This document shows positions 20,604 to 32,100 of a stretch of DNA of 64,000 nt, in pieces. Below the pieces are notes generated by a model. That model searched no databases and was not told the origin of the DNA. It saw nothing but the letters and a program-made list of their open reading frames with translations. Location: contig KQ964271.1 in assembly GCA_001566295.1 (NCBI GenBank), positions 228,949 through 292,948 on the forward strand. Reading direction: 5' to 3'. The translations under genes and the position numbers were made by a program. Origin of the DNA: Microdochium bolleyi. Lineage: Eukaryota; Ascomycota; Sordariomycetes; Xylariales; Microdochiaceae. The first letter of the stretch is position 1. Each line of letters begins with the position of its first letter.

Positions 20604-20836
20604 CCAGATTCTGGCTCTGGCCTCTGCCCGCCCGCCCAAATTCTGCCTGGCCAGATTCTGGTCGCCTGAGTGTGAGGCGGGCGCGGACCATTCTGCAGAA
20701 CCCCTGCTCATGCATTCACTGTCCAGGGGCTTGGTTGGTGCGTCCAGATTCTGGCTGCACGCTCCTCCGTCTGGCTTGCGCCTGTGAAATTCTGGAGGGT
20801 CGCGGTCATTGGCTGTTGTCCCTCCCCAGAATCTGG
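20604..20836. repeat. Cluster of CCAGATTCTGG motifs in both orientations
   Basis: Exact CCAGATTCTGG occurs at 20604-20614, 20651-20661 and 20744-20754, and its reverse complement CCAGAATCTGG at 20826-20836. Imperfect relatives fill the spaces and run on: ATTCTG at about 20638 and 20689, ATTCTGG at about 20789, GATTTCTGG at about 20911 and CCAGAATT at about 20981. Four exact 11-mers in 233 bases are not expected by chance. The arrangement resembles subterminal transposase-binding repeats of a DNA transposon, or a cluster of protein-binding sites; neither is proven. Confidence 0.7.
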
Positions 20837-22145
20837 ATGACAAAGGCCAGCGGTTCGCCTCCAGCGTCTTTGATTCGCTGTGGCAGGAGCTGGCAGAACC
20901 TGGTGTTAGTCCGATTTCTGGTGAAGCTGTCTGGCGACGACACCATGTATTGAGGGATTTCGTATTAGACATTACCTGGCCCAGAATTAAGCATTAATCG
21001 TGTCTGTGAATGCAGTCCAGCTAATTTGGCAGGCCCATCTAGTGCAGGAGAGAGAATTCCGGCTTCCACAACTTGAATCCGATCACGAGGGGGGCAGTCA
21101 AGGAGTAATCACAAGCGCATGTAAGGCTTTGTTCGGCTTTGGTACTGCTTATATAAGTTTTCAAATGGCGCGGAAGCTGCAAAGGCATAGTGCGAAGACA
21201 GTGCATCTGACTAGAGCCAGAGGTCATTCCCACCTTGCTGTAAACGGTGCTAAGACTGTAGATAACTGTTGTAGGCTGGAAAATAAACAATGGGTTCTGG
21301 TGAAAAATAAATATGGTGAAGACCGAATCAGGCCCCTTGCTAGGCGCTTGTGGCGCAGTCGCGCGTCGAGGGAAAGTGACTTCCATTTTTTGATGCAGAG
21401 TCTTCCAGGGATGGAGGTCGTTTTCCCCGAACAGCTTTGCTACTGCCGGATCGGTAGTTGGCTCAGTGACTACCAGCGAATCCCTGGCCTCGTATGTTTT
21501 GGATTCTTAGTACCATTTCTTTTTGCTACTGCCGTTCTTCACATTTAACCCACCTGGACTTCGATGCTGTAAGACTTAGACATCGGCTTGTGATCATTCA
21601 CGTCATGCTGATTGGAATATATAAAGACAGGGGGTAAAGTAAACGTACAAACTTACTAAAGGGCTGATAACGCGCTTTCTATTGATGTTACTAGAGGCTA
21701 GAGTAGCAAATTACATCCTTCGGACATCATGAGTAGCATCCGGCCATTGATTGTTGCGACCATACTCATATCAGCCGTCCAGTTAGCGACCTCTCATCTA
21801 GCCGGGGTCTGAACCCCTGCTCACAGCCAGCGCAGGCATTTATACCAGATGAAAAGGACGCACCTAATGTTGGACTAGGAAGTGTTAACAATTTCCACAA
21901 TATACCTGTATTGAAGGAGGAGGTTATCCTAAGTACAGACGACCTGGCTGTAAGATCTGGCATAACAGCCCGCTTCGACTTCGATTCCTGTGCGTTGTAT
22001 AAGATAAGCTCACCGGGATTTGATGGTTCTTCCTCGGCTGACGTCCGTTTACAGAAGTATGAATATTCAATCATGTATTTTTAAAGTAGTGGATGACGGA
22101 GCAACCCAAGCGAAGCCATGTCCGCGGCCTTTCACCCCTCTTTCT
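20837..22145. other. Gene-poor, AT-richer stretch
   Basis: The base composition drops relative to the surrounding genes. Short frames exist (a 182-codon one at 21000-21548), but their products show no family features, no signal peptide and no coding-like bias. Probably eroded mobile DNA continuing from the motif cluster. Confidence 0.4.
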
Positions 22146-22460
22146 TCAATACCCAAAGGTGTGGGACAAGACACGGTCTACACGCACGCGCTGACGGGCC
22201 CGGCTAGCGGTGACGCTAGTGCTCGTGGTTGCCTTGGTGGCTATGGCGACCTCTGTCTCGGTCGAAGTGGTGCTTGTTATAACCTTGCTGGCTGTCGAGG
22301 CGCCAGTGACGACCTGCGTGGCGACGACGGCTGGGGATGTGACGGTCGCGACTGTGGTCGACGATGAGCCCGTCACGATGGTGAAATATGTCGATGTTGT
22401 GGGCTCCGTGATTGTCGTGGTCCCGGCCGCGGTCGTGACAGTCCAACACTTCGTCAACAA
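22146..22460 (-). pseudogene. Fragment of a Thr/Ser/Val-rich, mucin-like coding region
   Basis: One minus-strand frame reads about 104 residues dominated by T, S, V and A, with repeated TTTITEPTTSTYFTIVTG-like text such as occurs in O-glycosylated stalks of fungal secreted or wall proteins. An in-frame stop sits just before it and no signal peptide or second exon was found, so it looks like a remnant. It may equally be a low-complexity frame in GT-rich DNA. Confidence 0.3.
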
Positions 22461-23064
22461 CTACTGTCCGTCTCTTGGGTGTATCTCTTGGCAGAGACAC
22501 CCATCTCGTGTCAATTAAGTAACTAGGTCAAGTAATGGGTAAGAATGAAAGTAAGATTGATCGCGGAAGTACAAAGTAATGTCTATCTAAGCTGTAGGAG
22601 ATCCTCCGTCTATGTACCCTTTGTCCTTTATCGTAGCGACTGCCTTGTGTCGCAACATCGACGAGGTATCGTCGCTATCGCGACAGGACATGCCGCAGTG
22701 CCGATAGTGTTATGTCGGCCAGCCGACTGCCAAGCGTTGGCTGTTTACCTAATTCTAACTACCTAATGTGTCTGCCCCTAAGTTCCCTTCGCTGCCTGCC
22801 CGAGACTTGGCCTGGTCCTGCGGCCTCTGTTTGTGCAACACCCCCCCTCTGTTGTCCAAACCATCCTCTGTCGGTTCCTGGGTATTCAACCCTACTTTGT
22901 GTCGCCTGCAGCCTTGTAAGCAATATTGGCCAGGCCATTGACCCTGGCCGTTGCACATCCCTTTTTTCCAGCTTCTTACAAAGTCCAACATTAGTGTCTC
23001 CCCTTCTCTGCAAAGTAGTGTGGAAAGATGGACAAGATCTCCACGAGGCAATCTAGTCTCACGA
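22461..23064. other. Intergenic, no gene seen
   Basis: Spacer at the 3' side of the esterase gene. No supported gene or repeat. Confidence 0.45.
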
Positions 23065-24741
23065 TTACGAACCTCGGACACAGCTGAAGCATTCCGTGTT
23101 CTCCACCTTTCCGCAGCTGGGATCAAAGACAGCCTTCTGCGGGTAAGGACAAATGATCCGATCCTGTGTGGTGCCCTCCTTGGTAGTGATCGAGGACAGG
23201 GTAGTGTCCGGCGCTGTGCCGTTCTCGACCCATGACTGCAGCTGTCCGAAGAGGCGGCTCGGCAGTCCGCTGGGCCCGCCGGAGCAGTGGCCGAGGCCCG
23301 GGATCTCGTAGTAGCGGTAAAAGTCGTCCATGTTTCCGACCTCGGCCTCGACTGCCTTGTAGTAGTGCTCGGAGCCCTGCGGGGGAATGATGGTATCGGC
23401 CTAGATTTATGCGAGATGAGGTTAGCTAGTGGACATGACTGGGTAGAATGTCGGTGCGTAGAGGTTCGCCGACTCCAGACTTACCAGGCCATGGAATGAA
23501 ATAATCTTGCCGCCTCTCTCGCGGAAGACCGACAAGTCTGCGTCACTAGTTCCGATGATGGAGTCGTACATGGAGACGCTCAGGTGAGAGATCCGGTCGA
23601 ACTCTTTCCGGGTAAGGTTCTGCAGATCGAGTTCAGCATTGCGAGCCACGAAGAACTTTATCCACTCGACAGGAAGCCCGACGGGTATCGCAGCACATGC
23701 GGTGGCGTTGCAGGTGGAAGCAGCGACGGGAAATCCAGCGGGTGTCAAAGGCGAAGTTCCCGTGATATCAGTCCCAGGAAGGAGGCCGAACCATGTCTGC
23801 TTTCCCGCGGCGGTCCTCATTCCGTTCCAGGTGGCATTTGCCACTGTGGCGGCGGCTTCGGTGATCGCCTTGGTGCTGTTTGTCTGGGCGCACTGGATCG
23901 TGGTGCCGACCTTGGTGAACGGATCGAACTTCTTGAGACACGCGACAGGCTCCCCGATGATTCCATCCTCGACGCCATCGAGACCGTCGCAGGCAGCGAC
24001 AGCAGCGGCAGTCAGCGCATCGAGCTCGCAAGGAAAAGGAACGTAGCCCAGCTCGCTCATGATCTGCTGCGGCCACTGCATGGATGGGAATATCTCGCCC
24101 CAGTTGATTGCAGGAGCGCCGGCGTCGATCCCGTCGTAGGCATCTGGGTACCGCTGGGCAAGCATCATGCCCTGGCGGCCACCTTGAGAGCAGCCGCTCC
24201 AGTAGGAGAACTCGGGTCCTGATCCATAAAACTGTTTGATGACAGCCTTGGACAGTACCGCTTGATCGTTGAGCGAGACCGATGCGAGGTTGTTCAGATT
24301 GTACAGGTTGGGGTTTCCAGGACTCAGTGTGGCCCACGGTTCAGCGAAATGACTGCCGAGGGTCAATCCCGCGTCGGTGGAAGAGGTCGCAAAGCCGTTC
24401 GCCAAGGCGCCGTACATGTTGCTGTACGTGACAAGGAAACGGCCTGCGACCCATCCACCGCCACCAGCTGCCTGAAAGCGATGGTTCCAGTTGCTGAGCG
24501 GGAGCCATGCCTCGACATTGATGCGGTCGCCCTGCCCGGCATGGGTGTATGTGACGGTGACGTTGCAGAAGCTAGCGTTCTTCAGCTCGATGGTCGGCGC
24601 GGTGGGATGGAAGGCCCCGACGCTCAACTCTGTGACGTTGGTGAGCACCTGGGCTGAGACACCGAGGATGTCGGCGCCCGCGAGGGTGAGGTCGGCGAAG
24701 TTGCCGGGGACACACGCGCTGGAAAGCGAAGGTGTAGCCAT
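23065..24741 (-). CDS. Tannase/feruloyl esterase family hydrolase
   Basis: Two exons, 24741-23485 and 23400-23065, join in phase to 530 residues; the intron has GTAAGT and CTAG borders. The family's CS-D-HC triad can be placed: Cys184-Ser185 in GCSQGG, Asp421 in LADTIIPP just after the intron, and His457-Cys458 in GLGHCSGG; the two cysteines normally form a disulfide linking Ser and His. QAAGGGGWVAG and the calcium-site text CDGLDGVEDGIIGEP are also present. Such enzymes split ester bonds of gallates, ferulates or related plant phenolics. I see no good signal peptide: the chosen start, MATPSLSSACVP, is not hydrophobic, and an in-frame upstream Met at 24822 does not add one. Export through an unseen upstream exon, or an intracellular role, remain open. 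Confidence 0.9.
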
Positions 24742-25276
24742 GACGGAGACCGGTAGGTGTTGCGTGGTGTTAGGAGGGAGTTTTGTGTGAAGACAGATGG
24801 AGGCGATGGTTCTATAATTCATCCAGACAATGACGACGGAGGCTGATGCTGAAGTTATATACTAAGAGTGCCAACAGCAAGTGCCCCTTTAGTGTCGGGG
24901 CAGGACTGCAATATCCGGCATAACTCAGGTACAAGACTGGTGGACTTGGTCGTAAACGAACCCAAGGCTGTAGCAGGCTATGCTGAGTGCTCGCATTGCC
25001 AAACGTATCACTCGTCGCGACGCTAGCGTAATTACCAGACTGAGTTGACCCGCATATTCGTATAGCTCTCGTTCCGGAGCGCATTCTAGTGGTTCAATTG
25101 TGGGCACGGGACAGGCCTCCAGCCCTTCGTACACTCTGAACGAGGGTCCCATATTTACCCTGGTCACAGAGCTCGGACCGCTACATGGCAATTCCGTTAC
25201 GTGGATTTCATGATGATGGACATTTATTGTCTCGCTTCCAGAACGCTACCTGTTCTGGCAGCCACTCTTTGAAGAA
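24742..25276. other. Intergenic region, esterase promoter side
   Basis: The stretch lies between the 5' end of the esterase gene and the 3' end of the Zn2Cys6 gene. Apart from the TATA box at 24855-24861 I see no feature. Confidence 0.45.
24855..24861 (-). promoter_or_regulatory. TATA box of the esterase gene
   Basis: TATATAA on the minus strand, about 114 bases before the ATG at 24741, a normal distance for fungal promoters. Confidence 0.5.
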
Positions 25277-26485
25277 TCATCCTTGCACTGCCTGCAGGAT
25301 CGGTTCCAGCATTGGATTCCAGTAAGAGCCTAGATAACGATTGATGGACTCGATGAGGTGGCGCCCCGCGTTTCCATAATCCCAGTAACCCCTTGCATTA
25401 TGCACGATGAGTCCGAAACCGGCCAGGATGACGAGCGCCTCAGGCCTTCGCTGGCTGATGAGATCTGAGAACTCGACGGGCAGCATCACTAACCATCTCT
25501 GTACAAAGGCAGATTGCTCAAAGTGCTGCGTGGTCAGGCTGGCTTGATCGTCGGCCATTTGCTGCAGTAGCCTGACGGCACGTCCGCACGCGTCTCTGGC
25601 AGACTGATCCAGGTTGCTTTGTGTGACGAGCTGTAGGATCTTCGCAAAGTGACCGCGTGGCAGCGTGTCGCGAGCCCAGGAGGCCTCTTCTTCGGCCTGG
25701 CCGTCAGTGCTCTCGCCCATTTCAGCGGCGAGCTTGACACGGATCGGGCGCCACCACAGAGCCGTCACGGCTATGACGCCACGGCACAAGGCCAGAGAGC
25801 TGACGAGGCGGTCCAGAAGGCCCGGCAGCTCTCCGCGGAACGAGAGCGCGTCGAACGTGGCCTGCTGGGAGAGGAGCGAAGAGAAGAGATAGACCTGGAG
25901 GCAATTGTCCTCTGTAATGTTGTGCTGGACAAGGTTGAACTTGGTCAAGGCCCGAGTCTGGAGGTATACTGCTTCAGCGAGGAGATCCTTGCGCCGCTGG
26001 TGCTGCTGTTGCTCGTCGCCATCGTCCACCATGGTGCTTTTGTGCGCGGCGGAGAAGGCAAGAACCTGATCGAGGAGGTAGGGTGTGCTGTAGGCATATC
26101 TGGCCGCGAAATCGCAGAAACGCGCCCCGCGAGCTGAGTCCGGCGCGGCGCTTTGTTTGAAGCTGTTGAGGAAGTAATGGAGGAGCTCGAGGTGAGTTGC
26201 CGTAAAGAGCGCGCCGGGCGGGCCAGCGCTGTCCACACTGGCCGAAGTGGTCGGGCCAGTGTCGCTACCTGCGAAGCAGCTTCCCGATCGGCTGCTCGCG
26301 GACGGCGGCAGCAGAGCCGGGGAGCATGAAGCGCGCGGCACAGACAGCGGCGTTGTGTCGGCAAGGGAGCATGCGCGCGTGGCACCGACGCAGCGGCGGC
26401 AGCTGGGCAGGGTTTCGTCGCACTTGACGCGGCGCTGCTTGCACTGTCTGCAGCCGGTGCGCGACTTGTTGTGCTTGCGGCGCAT
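25277..26485 (-). CDS. Zn2Cys6 binuclear-cluster transcription factor
   Basis: A single-exon gene of 402 residues from the ATG at 26485 (an in-frame start ten codons up is possible). The cluster uses Cys12, 15, 22, 29, 32 and 39 in KSRTGCRQCKQRRVKC and following text, very similar in style to the regulator at 3050-4636. The rest is helical, with LLHYFLNSF, LLDQVLAFSAAHKS and LVMLPVEFSDLISQRRPEALVILAGFGLIVH, a pattern known from short fungal Zn2Cys6 regulators whose C-terminal half resembles the sterol-uptake regulator family. It is divergent from the RTA1-like gene, with 641 bases between the starts, so shared regulation is plausible. An 11-bp tandem repeat sits just upstream. Confidence 0.9.
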   Translation of the reverse strand: MRRKHNKSRTGCRQCKQRRVKCDETLPSCRRCVGATRACSLADTTPLSVPRASCSPALLPPSASSRSGSCFAGSDTGPTTSASVDSAGPPGALFTATHLELLHYFLNSFKQSAAPDSARGARFCDFAARYAYSTPYLLDQVLAFSAAHKSTMVDDGDEQQQHQRRKDLLAEAVYLQTRALTKFNLVQHNITEDNCLQVYLFSSLLSQQATFDALSFRGELPGLLDRLVSSLALCRGVIAVTALWWRPIRVKLAAEMGESTDGQAEEEASWARDTLPRGHFAKILQLVTQSNLDQSARDACGRAVRLLQQMADDQASLTTQHFEQSAFVQRWLVMLPVEFSDLISQRRPEALVILAGFGLIVHNARGYWDYGNAGRHLIESINRYLGSYWNPMLEPILQAVQG

Positions 26486-26520
26486 CGCCGCGGCTCGCCG
26501 CGACTCGCCACACACTCGAT

Positions 26521-26567
26521 ACGGATGCGGTACGAACGGGGTGCGAACAGGGTGCGGACGGGGTGCA
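26521..26567. repeat. Short 11-bp tandem repeat in the 5' region of the regulator gene
   Basis: Three consecutive 11-base units at 26535-26567 (ACGGGGTGCGA, ACAGGGTGCGG, ACGGGGTGCAT) with a weaker one at 26521-26531. It lies 36-82 bases upstream of the regulator's ATG, probably in its leader or promoter. Confidence 0.6.
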
Positions 26568-27126
26568 TTCGTCTGTTGGTGGTGCCGGCAGGAGAGTCGA
26601 AGGGCGAGACACGAGAGAGGAGCGAGGCATCGCCCTTGGAGACGATCAAGTACGCGTGGGAACGACGGCGCGACCCGCTTGGCCGTATTCGACTCGATGC
26701 CATTGGCTCATCTGCATCATGCGAGCAGCCTTCACTTCAGCGGGGCCTAAATATATAAGGTTGGGTTTTCATGTCTGCCTAGTCCGGGTCCAGCAACAGT
26801 CGGGAGCCCCTGAAACCATGGGCTGTGCATGTGGGTGTAAGTCTCGAGGCGTCCACCGAGACCCTCTCCGCGAGGCGCGGGCAAGCTAGAGGCTCGCGAG
26901 AGCGACAGAGGCATATCCTGTCTTGTTCTTAAGACGGCTCCAAAAGTGCAATGATTTGAGCTCGTCAAAAAGCCATCACTATCCACGCTCACATTTTGCC
27001 CAATTCTCCCATCGGCATCGCCAACATCATCTGCCATACTCTTCTATTCTCGCTCCGTCGGTGCATCCCGCCTCGTCGAGCATCCTTCACTTCTCCGGTC
27101 TTGTCCCTCGCTTCCGTCGAAACGCC
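26568..27126. other. Shared divergent promoter of the Zn2Cys6 and RTA1-like genes
   Basis: The region contains a TATATAA on the plus strand at 26752-26758, which could serve either direction as its complement is also AT-rich. A pyrimidine-rich stretch precedes the RTA1-like ATG. No gene. Confidence 0.5.
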
Positions 27127-28113
27127 ATGGCCCAACTCGAGCCCCTCAGCGGAGGATACTACCTCTGGACCTATGTTCCAAGCATCCCAGCCGCCGTCAT
27201 TGCTGCTATCGTGTTTGCGCTTCTGACCCTGGCTTACGCCTGGCGGTTGTGCCAAACGCGCACCTGGTTCACGTTGCCGATGCTCATTGGCGGTCTGAGT
27301 ATGTCTGACTGAAAACCCTCCCGCCCCATTTGGTCGTTGGATAGGCACGACCAAACACTTCCTCCGCCTCTTTCTGTCTTCGTACCGTGGCTTACAACAT
27401 CTAACGCTGTTGCTCTCTTTGTAGTGGAAGTTGTCGGCTTCTCCGCACGCGTCGTGTGCCACAGCAACACAGGGAAACTGGTGCCGTACATTATACAAAA
27501 CATGTTTATCCTCCTGCCCCCCGTCCTCTTTGCCGCCTCCATCTACATGATCCTCGGCCGCGTCATCCGGTCCGTCCACGGGGAGCCATACAGCATCGTA
27601 CGGACAAAGTGGCTCACCAAGGCCTTTCTCGCTGGCGATTTCCTCTCCTTCGCGGTCCAAGGCAACGCTGCAGCCCTCACGGCGACGGGCTCCAACGCTG
27701 TGCTGGGCCAGTGGATCGTCGTAACCGGCCTCTTCATCCAGATCGCCGTCTTTGGTTTCTTCGTCGTCGTAGCCGCCGTCTTCCACTATCGCTACCAGAA
27801 ATACCGCGCCAGCCCTGTCGACCGCGCCAAGAGCGGCTGGAAGAAGATCATGGCAATGCTCTACGCGGTGAGCGCCCTCATCATGATACGAAGCCTCTTC
27901 CGCGTCGTCGAATACGTCCTGGGGCCTCATGGTTATCCGCTGATGAACGAATGGACTCTCTACGTGTTTGACGCGAGTCTGATGGTCATCGTTATGCTCG
28001 TTTACTATGTCTATTGGCCTAGCAACATTGTGAGAGAAAACGACGGCCACCAGCAGATTGGGCTATACTCGACGCGCGAACGTGACAGCACCAAGGGGTT
28101 CGCTACTGTCTAA
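27127..28113 (+). CDS. RTA1-like seven-transmembrane protein
   Basis: Two exons, 27127-27298 and 27425-28113, join in phase to 286 residues (the intron splits the Met of LIGGLMEVVGFSARV). Seven hydrophobic segments are visible, for example VIAAIVFALLTLAYAW, YIIQNMFILLPPVLFAASIYMILG and LYVFDASLMVIVMLVYYVYW. The text E-VVGFSARV, QN-FILLPP-LFAASIYM-LGR and GDFLSFAVQGNAA is characteristic of the RTA1 family (lipid-translocating/exporter-like or resistance proteins of fungal plasma membranes, related to Rta1, Rsb1 and Rtm1). The N-terminus faces outside and the C-terminal tail is short and charged. The substrate is unknown. Its divergent neighbour is a Zn2Cys6 regulator, a common layout for resistance-type genes, but the link here is inference. 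Confidence 0.92.
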
Positions 28114-29169
28114 GGGGTCAAGATGAGAGCCTCACTCAAGACCCTGTCCACCCTCGACAAGTCTTGTATCTGCAGCAGAGCAGGCCGGAGGACACAGGCG
28201 ATCGAAGGTCTCTGTATCGCAGCGTCAACCCCGTCTTGGAAGCCGTTTACGCACAGAGCACCATCACCATCAGTAACGGTAGCGGGTGTGGCGCCTGGGC
28301 AGGTGATTCCATTACATACGCCATCACATCAGCTCGTAGCAGCTTGTTATCTGGGATTTCGAAGTTGAATCCTGACAATAATCTGGTGGTGGTGGTGATG
28401 GAGGTGCGATTGATTAGAGGCGAGTCGCATTTTGGTGGATTGTGCGTCTTGCTCAGATAGAAAATACACCAATTGGAAGTGTGCTGCAGATCTTTCGAAC
28501 TTGTGAAAATGGGGTGTCGAGTTACAATACAAGCTGCCCTTTACGGGAGTCTGCAACACAAGAGTTTCCAGTTAGAGTAAAAGGACTTTTCTCGAGGATG
28601 ATGATTACCCTCATCCTGCCGTCCATCGAGCCATCACACGTGCCTTCGTGGAATGTCAGACGACAGTCTCACTTCCAACGGCATTGGGGCTTTTGAAACG
28701 GGACCAGGCGACAATCAATCAACGATCTCAACAAGAGCGCACGGCCAGCAGTCCGTTGCTCTGGCCCCTAATCTGGCAGTCTTGGCGCGAGCATGGAACC
28801 GCAATGCGATCAGGGCTCTGGCTCCAACCCCACTTGTAGCCGTCCCAGGCTGCGACTTTCAACCAGGCGTCAGACCTGAACGAGCCCTCGTACCTAAACG
28901 AGCACCGCCATCCGCACTGACTCGGCCGGCTACCTCCACTAAGGGGCCGCAGTCTAGCGCAGCTAGCGTTGTGGCAGATGGGTGCTGTATGCTACGAGAC
29001 GCTTTTATTAACGCTGCCAACCATCTACCATGGTGCTCTCCTTCCTTTGGCACTTGACCTCTATTGCGTTCTCATCTCCCTTGCCGTCATCGTCATCTCT
29101 GTGACGACTCCCTAGCCTGCGGCCCTGCCAACCACTTGACGACCCGTCGCAGATTCGACTCGCATCTTG
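28114..29169. other. Intergenic, no gene seen
   Basis: About 1 kb between the RTA1-like gene and the glycosyltransferase. Frames on both strands are short and unsupported. The last part must hold the glycosyltransferase promoter; I found no clear TATA box. Confidence 0.45.
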
Positions 29170-32100
29170 ATGCATCCAACCCAAACTCCCACCAAAGCTT
29201 CGTCTGGCAGCGGCCTCACCTGGATGCACGAGTCACCTCCTCCTTACTACGAGCTTGAAGCGACCAGCTCGTTGCTGTCTACCAAGGCAGTCCTAACTTG
29301 TGAGCCACTTCCGAGAGCCCTCGCTGTCCTCATCGGTCCATTCATCGAACTATATTAAACGCAACTGTCTCTTACAGCCGATGGCAGACTCGACATCAAC
29401 CTCTCTTCCTCCAATGCAGCCAAGCTTCGCAGCCTCATTCCCGATCCTCCACCCAAGTCTCCACGTCACCAGCCCGCCAGTCGGCCGTACTTGCAGGACA
29501 AAACGGCACCATGTCCCAGCCTCAACATTGTCATACATGTCGTCGGAAGCAGAGGTCCGTTAAACCGGCCCCTTCCCGCTTACGCGTCCACGCGATGACG
29601 GCCAAACTGCTGACCTAGAATGCTTGCCTTCGTGTAGGTGACGTCCAGCCATTCATCGCCTATGGCACCGCCTTACAGCGCTGCGGCCACAGGGTCCGAC
29701 TAGCCACTCATGGGTGCTTCGATAAGTTCGTGCGAGATTCTGGGCTCGAGTTTTACGATATCGGCGGCGACCCGACTGATCTCATGGCTGTGAGTAGCAT
29801 CGGCGCGTGTCTCTTCGCATCCTCTCAAGCCTCGCTAGGTCAAGTCGCCTCAGCCCGAGCAAGCTTGGCTTGGCTTCTCGGTCATGTTCCTAATGCTAAT
29901 CACTTGTTTGCCCCAACAGTACATGGTCAAGAACCCGAGCCTTATGCCGTCCTTCGAGTCCGTACGCGGAGGCGATATTGGCCGGAAGCGCAAGATGATG
30001 ACCGAGATGCTGCAGGGCTGCTGGGACTCGTGTGTCGAGCCCGACGCGATCACCGGCGCCCCGTTTGTCGCCGACGCCATCGTCGCTAACCCGCCGAGCT
30101 TTGCCCACGTCCACTGCGCCCAGGCCCTGGGCGTCCCTGCGCACATCATGTTCACCATGCCGTGGAGCGCGACGCGCGCCTTCCCGCATCCGCTGGTCAA
30201 GATGAGCGGCGAGAGGGGCGCGGGGTCTATCGACCCGGGCGTTGCAAACTGGCTGTCGTACGGCCTGGTGGACCTCATGACGTGGCAAGGGTGTGATACT
30301 CTCCCCTTTTTCTTTTCGCATGGCGACTTTCTTGATGCTGATGAAACGAAAAAACAGGCTCGGCGATGTGATCAACGGCTGGCGCAAAAAGGTCCTCGAG
30401 CTTGATGCAGTGCCCAACACCATGGGTCCGTTCCTCGTCAACCATCTCAAGATTCCGCATACATACTGCTGGTCTCCCGCCTTAGTGGCCAAGCCCAGCG
30501 ACTGGGGAGAGGAGCTCGGTAGGTTGCTATTTCACACCCGGACGCAAACGTTGCTAGCGTTCGCAGAATATTGGTTGCTCCAACTCAAGCCGTCTCCTTG
30601 TTCACTAACTGGAATGTGATCCCTTGGCTCCAGATGTCTGCGGCTTCTTCATTCGCGACGAGCCTGACTACGACCCGCCCGCGGACCTCGCCGATTTCCT
30701 TGCCGCAGGACAACCACCCGTATACGTCGGATTCGGCAGTATCGTGCTCGAGGACCCGGAGCGCTTGCACGCCGCGATAGTAGAGGCGGCGCGGGTTAGC
30801 GGGGTGCGGCTCATCATCTCGCGGGGCTGGAGCAAGCTCGGGGGTGACAGGATCGGCGACAAGAACATTTATTATCTCGGAGACTGCCCGCACGGTGAGT
30901 GGAACTATTCTGGGTCGTGGGTTCTTCAAGGCTTATTAATGACACCTGGACCTGCCAGAGTGGTTGTTCAAACAGGTCGTAGCGGTTATCCACCATGGAG
31001 GAGCAGGCACGACGGCGTGCGGGCTCATCAACGCCAAGCCAACCCTCATCGTGCCGTTCTTTGGCGAGTAGGCAGATTCCCTTCTCCCTCTCGTATCTCT
31101 CCTTGGGTATCACATACTGACGTATGCCTGATACAGCCAGCCATTCTGGGGCAAAGTCGTGGCCAGCGCTGGCGCTGGCCCGGCTCCCATCCCGCAAAGA
31201 GAAGTGAGCGCAGACAACCTGACGCAGGCCATCAGGTTCCTCACCTCGGCCAGCGCGTCCGAGGCTGCGCAGGGAATCGCGCACAAGATGCGCCAGGAGT
31301 GTGGCGTCCAGGCCGCGGTCGCGTCGCTCCACCGCCACCTGCCCCTCGACGCAATGGCCTGCCAGATCCTCCCGGGGCAGGTCGCACGGTGGGTCATCGG
31401 CAAGAAGGCGAATCGTGTCAGGCTTTCGGATCAGGCTGTTGCAGTTTTGGTTGCGAGCGGGCTGGTCAAGCTAGACGATCTGAAAGCGTAGGTTTTTCCC
31501 CGTTATGTTTGTACCACCATCAGCGTTTCGAGCTCTTGCTAACTATGAGAGGACAGGCTCCGCGTCAAGGAGTTCGACACGGACGTCAAGCGTTGGGATC
31601 CAATCTCTGGCGGCGCGGCCTCGACGCTCGGGATGCTGACCGACCTCACGGTCTCCTTGGGCGATATCTTCGTCGACCCTTACAAGGCTTACAAGGAGCG
31701 CGCTGCTGCTCCGGATAACAACTCTGCGGCGGCGGCCGGCCGAGCGGCAGTAGCTGTGGGCGGCGGGGTCGTCAAGGTGTACGGTGTGGTGCTTCAGGGC
31801 GTATTCGTCGACGGGCCGGTCGCCATGGCAGAGGGCATGAGAAACGTACCGAGGCTTTACGGCGAGGAGGTAAAGGAACAAGGCAAGGTGACGGACTGGA
31901 AGAGCGGCGGTGCAGTTGCTGCCAAGGTTGGTTGTCCCACGGGCGGGTTGAGCGGAGGAGAAAACCAAGGATTTGCTGACCGCGACTGCCACAGAACTTC
32001 GGATCCGGATTCTACCGCGGGATAACAGGGTTCGCCATACAGCCATGGCAGGGCGCCAAGCAGGAAGGCTTTGTAGGCTTCCTCAAGGGTGCTGGGAAGG

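Noticed and set aside
21000..21548. 182-codon plus-strand frame as a gene
   Set aside because: No family features, poor coding-like composition, no supported start; it lies in probable eroded mobile DNA.
20698..21823. Shared 13-mer GAACCCCTGCTCA at 20698-20710 and 21811-21823 as transposon ends
   Set aside because: In 64 kb a number of 13-mers are expected to occur twice by chance, and the flanks do not match.
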